Assembly (NCBI GenBank): GCA_024693065.1
Contig: JAILLP010000004.1
Span: 62,001-126,000, forward strand
Direction of reading: 5' to 3'
Origin: Paludibacteraceae bacterium
GTDB lineage: Bacteria; Bacteroidota; Bacteroidia; Bacteroidales; Paludibacteraceae
DNA: 64,000 nt
Below, piece by piece: positions 14,764-21,731 of the stretch (within the stretch, counting starts at the first letter, position 1; each line of letters begins with the position of its first letter). Under the pieces are notes generated by a model. It was not told the DNA's origin and did no database searches. It saw only the letters and a program-made list of their open reading frames with translations. The translations under genes were made by a program, and so were the position numbers.

Positions 14764-14951
14764 ACCGCGATAGCTCAGTTGGTAGAGCAATAGTTTTATT
14801 TGTGATGTCATTTCCTCCCGAAGGATTAATCATCGTATAACGGTTGTGTGAAGCCCTTCTTCACCCCGTGATGTCATTCCCTTCCAAAGGATCAATCATC
14901 ATATACTTCTATTTCTACTATGTGTCGCAGGTTCGATTCCTGCTCGCGGTG
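14764..14951 (+). ncRNA. tRNA-like RNA 2: full tRNA body with about 115-nt anticodon-loop insertion
   Basis: Every tRNA element is canonical except the anticodon loop. Acceptor ACCGCGA (14764-14770)/TCGCGGT (14944-14950), D arm GCTCAGTTGGTAGAGC, anticodon stem ATAGT (14790-14794)/ACTAT (14917-14921), 5-nt variable loop, T arm GCAGG-TTCGATT-CCTGC (14927-14943). The loop (14795-14916) is 122 nt instead of 7. It carries two 38-nt repeats (14802-14839 and 14868-14905; 33 of 38 identical, all five differences transitions), each able to fold as GATG..CATC around an inner CCT/AGG stem, flanking a GTGAAG/CTTCAC hairpin (14848-14864). It is too small for a normal group I intron. Between rtcB and the TerD-like gene it is a candidate ligase substrate, sensor or scaffold RNA. 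Confidence 0.8.
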
Positions 14952-14964
14952 CGCTTTTTATAAC

Positions 14965-15024
14965 AAGGTCAAGGTCAGCATACTTCAAATCCGAATTGTA
15001 GTTTCTCTGCTGACCCATTACCTT
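14965..15024 (+). promoter_or_regulatory. Hairpin just before the TerD-like gene
   Basis: GGTCAGCA (14973-14980) pairs perfectly with TGCTGACC (15008-15015), extended by AAGGT (14965-14969)/ACCTT (15020-15024). It ends 16 nt before the ATG at 15041, so it may sequester the ribosome-binding region or protect the 3' end of the tRNA-like RNA. Confidence 0.6.
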
Positions 15025-15040
15025 TTAAAATTTTAATGTT

Positions 15041-17308
15041 ATGGATAACAATGTTTTAACAGAAGTGGCCTTGCGCTACAAGGCGGTGTTCCTGGATGTG
15101 AACCGTGCGGATATCAACCTGCAGTCGGAGGCGACCGCTCCCGTCTTGGCGCTCGTCCGCCGCTTGCAGGAGAATGGTTACTGCGTCAGCGAGGAGTTGC
15201 TCCATGCGTTGAACAATGTCCCTGTGGATCGCCTCGCGGAGATCACTTCGTGCATCAATGAGGTGATGGGTGTGGACCTCAACTGGACACCGCTCGTCAA
15301 GGGCTGGGATGTGCCTACGGGTGAATCCTTGGCCGATCATCTCATCACGTGGGTCGCTAATATCTTTGGCAAGAAGGCTGGTTTCAAAGGCACTACATTG
15401 CCTTGCGGTCACCTGATCCCGGAGGGTACTTTCCCCCTGGAACGCTATAACGGATGCCCTTTCTGCGGCAAGCCTTTCGAAACGTCCGACTTTGTCTACA
15501 AGGGGCAGGGTAGCAAACTGAAGGAACTGCGCCTCTTCACGATGGAGGATATGGTGTATGTGTTCCGCTCGCTCCTGACGTCCGCCACACCGTTGGATGG
15601 TACGCAGCAGGATTCGTTGAGCCAGTTGTTGAGGCTCTTCCCGCTGCCTGACGATGTCGAGGTGACGATGAAGGAGACCGCCATGCTCGTCATCAGGATG
15701 CTGGTGGAGCAGGGTAGGGCTGACGAGGCGATGCGCTTCCTGAAGACTCCGACCGACATCCTCCGCTACCTCTGGTTCGAGAAGACGGGCTTCGCGCAGA
15801 TCATCGAGCCGAAGACGCTTGTGGCCCACGCCAGCAAGTTGTACTTCCACCTGTGGGGACCGCTCGACAGAAGCCAGGACGCGGCCATTGACATGAAGCG
15901 TAAGCTGATGCTGAAGTACGATCGTAAGGCTTGCCTGCGTGTGGCGAAGTGGCTGAACGATATCCCGATGACGGCTGCCCAGTCGGCCGAGAACATGAAC
16001 CCGAAGCGTGGCATGTGGGTGCGCATGATCCGTGCGCTCCGTTTGGGCGAATACTCCCGCAAGAAGGGCTTCGACCGCTTGGCGGAGATCCTCGATGTCT
16101 TCTATAAACAAGACTATTCCACATGGCAGGGGCGTGTCGACAAGGCTCGTTCCGCGAATGATGCGGAGGCCACGCTGGCGCTGCTGAGGGAGCGTCCGGG
16201 ACTCTTTGCCCGTTGCCTCTTCGCTTCTATGTTGCGCTTCGGTACAGACAAGACGCTGGCGGCCTTCTCGGAGGTTGAGGATCGTATGCCTGCCCGCTTG
16301 CTGCTCTCGCTCTGCAATGCGGCGGAGACCTACTTCGACCCGAAGGCGGAGCGCCTGGCTCGCCCTATCACAGGGGGCGTCAAAACGATTGAACCGAATA
16401 AACTGCTGGTGCTCTACGACGAGGAGACCCTCCAAGGAATGATGGAGGCGATCAAAACACTCTACCAACGTTCCATGAACAAACGTTTCGCGGCGCAACC
16501 GTGTGAGGCGAAGCGCATCTATATCGATCCTTCGCTCTATAATATCCCTGTGAGCGTGGGCGACCGTTCCGCCACCATCCAGGACGCCTCCTGCGCATTG
16601 ATGGGTACGCGCTTCCCGGTGTCGGGCGATGCGGTGCGACTCTTCCTCCACTGGGGAAAAGGTCTCGGTTGCCGCCCGATCGACATGGACTTGAGCTGCC
16701 GTGTCGCCTTGCCGAACAACCAAATCGCTGAGTGCGCCTACTACAGCCTGACCTGCGTGGGGGCGAAACACTCGGGCGACATCCGTTGGGTGCCAAAAGG
16801 CGAGATGGGTACGGCCGAGTACATCGAGCTCTCCCTCCCTGAGTTGGAGGCTGCCGGCGCCACGTACGTGACCTTCACTTGCAACGCCTACTCCTCGGGT
16901 ACGCTCTCGCCAAACCTCATGGTGGGTTGGATGGATTCCGCCTACAAGATGAAGGTGTCGGAGGAGACAGGTGTGGCCTACGACCCGTCGTGCGTGCAGC
17001 ACATGGTGCGCATCAGCGAGGGGAACCTCACCAAGGGATTGGTTTTCGGTGTGCTGGATGTGGCGAAGCGTGAGATCATCTGGCTTGAGATGCCTTTCAC
17101 GGCGCAGACGTTGCGGGGAGCGGACAGTGCCTCCATCGAGGCGTTGCTCCATAGGCTGGAGAACAAAATCACGGTGGGCCAGCTCCTCGACATCATGGCG
17201 GAGGCGCAACACCTCGAACGGGTGGAGCGTGCCGACGAGGCCGACGAAACCTACACCTACGAGTGGGCGCTCAACCCGGCGGAGGTGACGAAACTGCTGA
17301 CAGTGTGA
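15041..17308 (+). CDS. Zinc-ribbon / helical-repeat / TerD-like protein of the RNA-repair island
   Basis: 755 residues, no signal or membrane segment. Residues 120-146 form a zinc-binding knuckle pair (PCGH, then CPFCG: C122, H124, C139, C142). Residues about 150-480 are all-helical, with repeats such as RGMWVRMIRALRLGEYSRKK and ERPGLFARCLFASMLRFG that resemble HEAT-like blocks in large Ter-linked proteins. Residues about 495-690 look like a TerD-type beta-sandwich (IDMDLSCRVAL, then KHSGDIRWVPKGEMGTAEYI and MVGWMDS). I infer an RNA- or protein-binding scaffold; a Ro/TROVE-like role is possible but no vWA MIDAS motif is present. It lies directly downstream of rtcB and the tRNA-like RNAs on the same strand and ends at a strong terminator. 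Confidence 0.7.
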   Translation: MDNNVLTEVALRYKAVFLDVNRADINLQSEATAPVLALVRRLQENGYCVSEELLHALNNVPVDRLAEITSCINEVMGVDLNWTPLVKGWDVPTGESLADHLITWVANIFGKKAGFKGTTLPCGHLIPEGTFPLERYNGCPFCGKPFETSDFVYKGQGSKLKELRLFTMEDMVYVFRSLLTSATPLDGTQQDSLSQLLRLFPLPDDVEVTMKETAMLVIRMLVEQGRADEAMRFLKTPTDILRYLWFEKTGFAQIIEPKTLVAHASKLYFHLWGPLDRSQDAAIDMKRKLMLKYDRKACLRVAKWLNDIPMTAAQSAENMNPKRGMWVRMIRALRLGEYSRKKGFDRLAEILDVFYKQDYSTWQGRVDKARSANDAEATLALLRERPGLFARCLFASMLRFGTDKTLAAFSEVEDRMPARLLLSLCNAAETYFDPKAERLARPITGGVKTIEPNKLLVLYDEETLQGMMEAIKTLYQRSMNKRFAAQPCEAKRIYIDPSLYNIPVSVGDRSATIQDASCALMGTRFPVSGDAVRLFLHWGKGLGCRPIDMDLSCRVALPNNQIAECAYYSLTCVGAKHSGDIRWVPKGEMGTAEYIELSLPELEAAGATYVTFTCNAYSSGTLSPNLMVGWMDSAYKMKVSEETGVAYDPSCVQHMVRISEGNLTKGLVFGVLDVAKREIIWLEMPFTAQTLRGADSASIEALLHRLENKITVGQLLDIMAEAQHLERVERADEADETYTYEWALNPAEVTKLLTV

Positions 17309-17314
17309 TGGATT

Positions 17315-17344
17315 AAGAGGAGACCAACATCTCCTCTTTTTTTA
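17315..17344 (+). terminator. Terminator of the rtcB/TerD-like locus
   Basis: AAGAGGAGA (17315-17323) pairs with TCTCCTCTT (17330-17338), followed by T8. Confidence 0.9.
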
Positions 17345-17355
17345 TGCGCTAGGAC

Positions 17356-17454
17356 AAACATTTCCGTATTTTCGTACGAATTGGGCAAAAACATTTCCGT
17401 ATTTTCGTACGAAATTGGCAAAAACATTTCCGTATTTTCGTACGAATTGGGCTA
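17356..17454 (+). repeat. 33-bp tandem repeat x3, upstream of the DUF4143 ATPase
   Basis: Units starting at 17356, 17389 and 17422 read AAACATTTCCGTATTTTCGT-ACGAATTGGGC with period exactly 33. Similar units recur on the far side of the ATPase gene at 18883 and 18916. Confidence 0.95.
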
Positions 17455-17460
17455 AAAAAT

Positions 17461-17491
17461 TTTGGTAAAATAAAATATTAGCCTATTTTTG
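17461..17491 (+). promoter_or_regulatory. Canonical promoter of the DUF4143 ATPase
   Basis: TTTG (17461-17464), a 19-nt spacer and TATTTTTG (17484-17491) match the Bacteroidetes -33/-7 consensus. It sits immediately after the 33-bp repeats. Confidence 0.8.
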
Positions 17492-17516
17492 CGCTCATAA
17501 TCAATACGATAACAGT

Positions 17517-18848
17517 ATGGAACGAGTCTTCAAACGGAAATTGTACAATAGACTGCTTGAGTGGAAGCGCATTCAGAACGGAAAGACGGCCATCTTGGTG
17601 GAAGGCGCAAGGCGTGTGGGCAAATCCACTCTCGTTGAACAATTCGCTAAAAACGAATATGAATCCTACATCTTGATTGATTTCAACGAGGCCTCGGAAG
17701 CGGTCAAATCATTGTTCAGCAATCTGATGAACAAGGATTTCCTCTTTTTGCAACTTCAGTCCATCTACAATGTGGTGCTGAAAGAGCGTAAGTCGGTCAT
17801 TGTGTTCGATGAAGTGCAAAACTGCCCGTCTGCTCGTCAGGCCATAAAATATCTTGTCAAAGATGGTCGATACGATTATATTGAGACGGGTTCACTTATC
17901 AGTATTAAGAAAAATACAAGGAATATCACGCTTCCTAGCGAGGAAGAGCGTGTGACGCTCTATCCGATGGATTTTGAAGAGTTCCGTTGGGCTTTGGGGG
18001 ATGAGGCTACGGTACCTCTGTTGCGTACGTTCTTCGATAGACGTTTGCCACTCGACAAGGCACACCGCGACAAAATGCGTGATTTCAGGCTCTACATGCT
18101 TGTCGGTGGTATGCCACAGGCAGTAAACACATACTTGGAAACCAATAACTTCAGTATGGTTGACCTTGCTAAGAGGGGTATTATTAGAATCTATCAGGAT
18201 GATTTCCAGAAACTTGACCCTACAGGGCGTTTGGAAACTCTCTTTATGGGAATTCCCTCTCAATTGAGTCAAACGAGTAATCGTTACAGACCGTTCTCCG
18301 TGCTTGGCAATGTGAATGATGATAAGTTGGCGGAACTCCTGAAAGACCTGGAAGATAGCAAGACAACCCTCTTCTCGTACCATTCCAACGACCCGAATGT
18401 GGGTATGTCGCTCACGAAGGATATTTCTAAGTACAAGATTTTCTGTGCTGATACGGGTTTGTTTGTCACCCTCGCCTTTTGGGACAAAGACCATACCGAG
18501 AATGTTATTTACCAAAAACTGTTGAATGACAAACTCAGTACGAACCTCGGTTATATCTATGAAAACATGGTGGCACAGACGCTTGCCACATCGGGGAACA
18601 AGCTTTTCTACTATACATGGGAAAAGGATGCCACACATTATTACGAGGTGGATTTTCTGCTTTCCAGAGGTTCAAAGTTATATCCTATCGAGGTGAAGTC
18701 GTCTGGTTATAACTCGCATAAGTCGCTCGATGCGTTCTGTGAAAAGTTCTCGCATCTCATAGGTAACCGATATCTTGTCTATACCAAAGACCTGAAGAAG
18801 GACATGGAGACGTTGCTGCTGCCTGTGTATATGGCGCAGTTTTTATAG
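17517..18848 (+). CDS. AAA (AAA_14) ATPase with DUF4143 nuclease-like domain
   Basis: 443 residues. N-terminal AAA_14 ATPase with Walker A GARRVGKS (about residues 30-37), Walker B VIVFDEVQ (about 94-101) and sensor region YIETGSLIS. The C-terminal DUF4143 domain contains FYYTWEKDATHYYEVDFLLS and LYPIEVKSS, i.e. a D...E-K core of a PD-(D/E)XK-like fold. These ATPases are abundant and variable in Bacteroidetes, with unknown cellular role; mobility or defence functions have been suggested. It has its own promoter and is bracketed by the 33-bp repeats, which suggests gain as a unit. Confidence 0.9.
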   Translation: MERVFKRKLYNRLLEWKRIQNGKTAILVEGARRVGKSTLVEQFAKNEYESYILIDFNEASEAVKSLFSNLMNKDFLFLQLQSIYNVVLKERKSVIVFDEVQNCPSARQAIKYLVKDGRYDYIETGSLISIKKNTRNITLPSEEERVTLYPMDFEEFRWALGDEATVPLLRTFFDRRLPLDKAHRDKMRDFRLYMLVGGMPQAVNTYLETNNFSMVDLAKRGIIRIYQDDFQKLDPTGRLETLFMGIPSQLSQTSNRYRPFSVLGNVNDDKLAELLKDLEDSKTTLFSYHSNDPNVGMSLTKDISKYKIFCADTGLFVTLAFWDKDHTENVIYQKLLNDKLSTNLGYIYENMVAQTLATSGNKLFYYTWEKDATHYYEVDFLLSRGSKLYPIEVKSSGYNSHKSLDAFCEKFSHLIGNRYLVYTKDLKKDMETLLLPVYMAQFL

Positions 18849-18882
18849 AGGATAATGTTGCCGTGAATGTCTGTGTACAAGC

Positions 18883-18960
18883 AAACATTTCGGTATTTTC
18901 GGACGAAATTAACAAAAACATTTCCGTATTTTCGGACTTTTGGGGCTAAAAAATTTTGGT
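18883..18960 (+). repeat. 33-bp repeat x2, downstream of the DUF4143 ATPase
   Basis: Units at 18883 and 18916 (AAACATTTCSGTATTTTCGGA) keep the 33-bp period. They are followed by GGGGCTAAAAAATTTTGGTA, the same sequence that carries the -33 box before the ATPase, but here no -7 box follows. It looks like the other end of a duplicated boundary. Confidence 0.9.
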
Positions 18961-18976
18961 AAAATATGTTATTGTC

Positions 18977-19270
18977 TTAATTCTCAGGTAAATATGAGTG
19001 CGTTTGAAAGAAGGCGACCAAAGCTTCTTGGGCAAAGCATGTTTCCATCCGAATAAGCTCTTCTTTTACTAGCTTCTTGTCGCAATTGAATTCTTTAGAA
19101 ATCCATGCCATGTCTTCCTCGCATACATTATCGTCCTCTAGAAATCTTGTAAGAATATCATCCCATAAAACATCATCTCTTGAGCTGTAGTTCGGCAAAT
19201 AGGATTCTATGAATCTCCAAAACATGTTATGCATGTTATCTTTTTGTGCGATATTGTTCATAGTGTGCAA
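18977..19270 (-). CDS. Small protein linked to the HNH gene, unknown function
   Basis: 97 residues (95 or fewer if a later Met is used). Acidic and helical, with aromatic positions (MFWRFIESYLPNYSSRDDVL, FNCDKKLVKEELIRMETCFA). No family recognised. It overlaps the end of the HNH gene by 35 bp in another frame, so the two are translationally coupled. It might be an accessory or immunity-like partner of the nuclease (inference from coupling only). Confidence 0.6.
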   Translation of the reverse strand: MHTMNNIAQKDNMHNMFWRFIESYLPNYSSRDDVLWDDILTRFLEDDNVCEEDMAWISKEFNCDKKLVKEELIRMETCFAQEALVAFFQTHSYLPEN

Positions 19271-19997
19271 GTAATAAGTTTTTGTCGGGAGAGAATTTTT
19301 CAGGCATCAATATTGCTTTGCCATTTAGTTGTACGAGGTATTTGCGGAATGTTTCTTCCGCTCCATCAATCATCTCTTCTGAGATTTCAATAGTGTATTG
19401 GGGTGTGACCGTGAAAAGAAATTTATCAAAGGCTTTGTGAAAAAGTGGATTCATGCATAGCCCATTTTTAGGGTTTGTACGGTTCTTGACATCCTCAACC
19501 CATGATGAGATGTGACATGCTTCAAGTAATTGACGATGGCTTATGCCTGTGATGCAGCAACGATTGTCGTAGGAACATAGCACTACATCGTGAAAGAACT
19601 GCTGATTTATACGTTGCCGTGTAATAGTTGTTCGTTCTTTCCCTTCTGGCAAATCTGATAAGTCTACTTTTGTCGATTCCTCTATTGTTTGATGGCGGAG
19701 CTCCGCAATGATTTTTTCGCTTTCGTATGCTAATTTTTCAGGGTTCTCAAAAAACTCATTCCACACCATCTCATCCATTTTACTGGAGTGGACTAACCCA
19801 ACTATGCCTTTCTCTTTCAGAATTGGGTCAAAACTCCCTAGGTTTCCGATTTTTAGGTTTAATGCGGCTGGTGTTCTTCCGATAATTTGGGCGTATTCTT
19901 TAATCAAAGGGTGATGCGCACTACTATTCTTGAATGGTATTTTACAATATACATTCAAAGCGACAATGGTTTCTTCTCTTGTCCAATTATTTGACAT
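19236..19997 (-). CDS. HNH endonuclease domain protein
   Basis: 253 residues. The C-terminal half has an HNH_2-type core: CCITGISHRQLLEACHISSW, then NGLCMNPLFHKAFDKFLF, in which LEACHI, N and the final HKAFD supply the metal and catalytic residues. The N-terminal region (MSNNWTREETIVALNVYCKI) is the helical segment found in Bacteroidetes members annotated as putative restriction endonucleases and is probably DNA-binding. No methyltransferase is adjacent, so a restriction role is not shown; modification-dependent cutting or another defence role is possible. It is coupled to the small gene at 18977-19270. Confidence 0.85.
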   Translation of the reverse strand: MSNNWTREETIVALNVYCKIPFKNSSAHHPLIKEYAQIIGRTPAALNLKIGNLGSFDPILKEKGIVGLVHSSKMDEMVWNEFFENPEKLAYESEKIIAELRHQTIEESTKVDLSDLPEGKERTTITRQRINQQFFHDVVLCSYDNRCCITGISHRQLLEACHISSWVEDVKNRTNPKNGLCMNPLFHKAFDKFLFTVTPQYTIEISEEMIDGAEETFRKYLVQLNGKAILMPEKFSPDKNLLLAHYEQYRTKR

Positions 19998-20204
19998 GGT
20001 AGTTGTGCGATTAATATTGGGGGCTTTCGATTTAAGATTTTGCCATCATATTTCCTCTTGATCGTTTTGTGCAAATTTAGGATATAATCTTCTAATCGAC
20101 AAATTTGAAAAATTGAATAAGTTTGATCTCAGAATATTAATGTTCATTAGGTTGTCTTTTGAAAATAATCCGTATATTGCATTGAATTATCGAGACACCA
20201 TGTT

Positions 20205-20903
20205 ATGGATATGACGAAAGATGTATATGAAGCTATCAAGGCCCGTCACAGCGTAAGGGCTTACAAGGAACTGCCTCTGTCGGAGGAGGTGGTCAAGACG
20301 TTGGAAGAGGAGATCGCTGCCATCAACCGCGAGAACCAACTGCACATTCAGCTGATCCTGAACGAACCGAAGGCTTTCCTGGGTACCATGGCCAAGTACG
20401 GTAAGTTCCGCCATGTGTCCAACTACCTCGTGATGGCGGGCCCTAAGTCGGATGACCTCGACGAACGGGTGGGCTACTACGGTGAGCGCTTGGTGCTCTT
20501 GGCCCAGATGCTGGGTCTGAATACCTGTTGGGTGGGCCTCAGCTACTCTAAAGTGCCTGGTACGTATGTGCTCGATGAGGGTGAAAGGATCGCTTGTTAC
20601 ATCTCCATCGGCTATGGTGAGACGCAGGGCGTCGCCCATAAGATCAAACGGGTGGACCAGGTGAGCAATGTCAGCGAGAGTACTCCTTCCTGGTTTAGGG
20701 CGGGTGTCGAGGCGGCGCTGCTCGCTCCTACGGCGGTCAACCAACAGAAGTTCTCGTTCGAGTATGTCGGCCAACAGGAGGGGCGCCATCTGGTATGCGC
20801 CAAGAGGGGCTTCTCCCTGATCGGCTACACACGGATGGACTTGGGCATCGCCAAGTATCACTTCGAACTGGGTGCCGGTAAGGATAATTTTGAGTGGATA
20901 TGA
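20205..20903 (+). CDS. Nitroreductase-family protein
   Basis: 232 residues. It opens with the family signature AIKARHSVRAYKELPLSEEV (FMN phosphate-binding Arg residues), then GERLVLLAQMLGLNTCWVGL and a C-terminal half SWFRAGVEAALLAPTAVNQQ that repeats the fold, as in the larger TM1586-type nitroreductases. It probably binds FMN; the substrate is unknown. First gene of a tight + strand run: its TGA stop overlaps the ATG of the next gene (ATGA). Confidence 0.88.
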   Translation: MDMTKDVYEAIKARHSVRAYKELPLSEEVVKTLEEEIAAINRENQLHIQLILNEPKAFLGTMAKYGKFRHVSNYLVMAGPKSDDLDERVGYYGERLVLLAQMLGLNTCWVGLSYSKVPGTYVLDEGERIACYISIGYGETQGVAHKIKRVDQVSNVSESTPSWFRAGVEAALLAPTAVNQQKFSFEYVGQQEGRHLVCAKRGFSLIGYTRMDLGIAKYHFELGAGKDNFEWI

Positions 20904-21718
20904 AAAAGATTCTATTTCTTCACGGATTCTTCGCGAGTGGCCAGTGCGTTCCTGCCTTGGCTCTGCAGGAGGCGTTTGCGGAAAAGGCGCAGGTGATCTC
21001 GCCTGACCTCCCTAGGTACCCCCATGCGGCGATGATGCAGATCAGGGAGATCATTGACCGGGAGAGGCCTGACCTCTTGGTGGGCAATAGTTGCGGCGCT
21101 TTCTATGCGCAGATGCTGGCACCCGTCGTGGGCATACCGGCGCTACTGGGTAACCCGCACTTCCAGATGACGGAGTTTCTGAAACTGCGTCTTGGCGAAC
21201 ATGAGTATAAGTCGCCCCGAAAGGACGGCAACCAGAAGTTCATCATCGACGAGGAGCTGATCGCCGTATTCGCCGAGTGGGAAGCAGTGCAGTTCAACCA
21301 TTGCAACCCTTACTACAAGGAGCGTGTCTGGGGAATTTTCGGCGAGCAGGATAAGGTGGCGCACTTCGAACCGCTCTTCCAGGAGCACTACAACCACGCT
21401 TTCCACTTCCCGGGCGCTCATACCCCGACGGCGGAGGAGGTCTCCACCTGGTACGTGCCTCTGGCGGAGAAGCTGTTGTTGCAGTATCCTGCGCCGCAAG
21501 ACCATATGCGCTACTTCCAGCATTTCAACGGTGGATATTATCGTTACATACTCTCGGCTTTCGATTCCGAGACCGAGGAGCGCATGGTCGTCTATCAGTC
21601 CATGTCTGGTGATGGCAAGTATTGGGTGCGTCCCGAAAACATGTTCTTTGATTCTATTGTCCGTGACGGCCGCAAGTTCGCGAGGTTCACGGAGGTCGAT
21701 GTGGAAGAGATTGTATAG
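20900..21718 (+). CDS. YqiA-like alpha/beta-hydrolase fused to DUF1653
   Basis: 272 residues from ATG 20900 (ATGA overlap with the nitroreductase; an earlier GTG is less likely). Residues 1-190 are a YqiA/YcfP-type esterase with LHGFFASGQ (oxyanion) and GNSCGAFYAQ, in which the nucleophile Ser is at the GNSCG elbow; His in FPGAHTPTAEEV completes the triad. Residues about 200-265 (YFQHFNGGYYRYILSAFDSE, VVYQSMSGDGKYWVRPENMF) are a DUF1653 domain, normally a separate small protein. The fusion is unusual outside Bacteroidetes. Cytoplasmic; substrate unknown. Confidence 0.82.
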   Translation: MKKILFLHGFFASGQCVPALALQEAFAEKAQVISPDLPRYPHAAMMQIREIIDRERPDLLVGNSCGAFYAQMLAPVVGIPALLGNPHFQMTEFLKLRLGEHEYKSPRKDGNQKFIIDEELIAVFAEWEAVQFNHCNPYYKERVWGIFGEQDKVAHFEPLFQEHYNHAFHFPGAHTPTAEEVSTWYVPLAEKLLLQYPAPQDHMRYFQHFNGGYYRYILSAFDSETEERMVVYQSMSGDGKYWVRPENMFFDSIVRDGRKFARFTEVDVEEIV

Positions 21719-21731
21719 TTTATAAGTGGAT

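Noticed and set aside
14764-14951. Reading the inserted RNA as an ordinary tRNA with a group I intron
   Set aside because: The insert is about 115 nt, well below usual group I size, and is accounted for by two direct-repeat hairpins plus one hairpin; no intron core is recognisable by eye. A covariance search would settle it.
14502-14951. tmRNA
   Set aside because: No tag-coding frame ending in an ALAA-like peptide, and two separate acceptor stems each close on themselves, which is not the tmRNA layout.
18938-18985. Second copy of the DUF4143 promoter after the ATPase gene
   Set aside because: The -33 part is copied but the sequence at the expected -7 position (near 18979) does not match TAnnTTTG, and the gene beyond is on the other strand.
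19236-19997. Restriction-modification system
   Set aside because: Only an HNH-domain protein and a small unknown gene are present; no methyltransferase or specificity subunit in the window.
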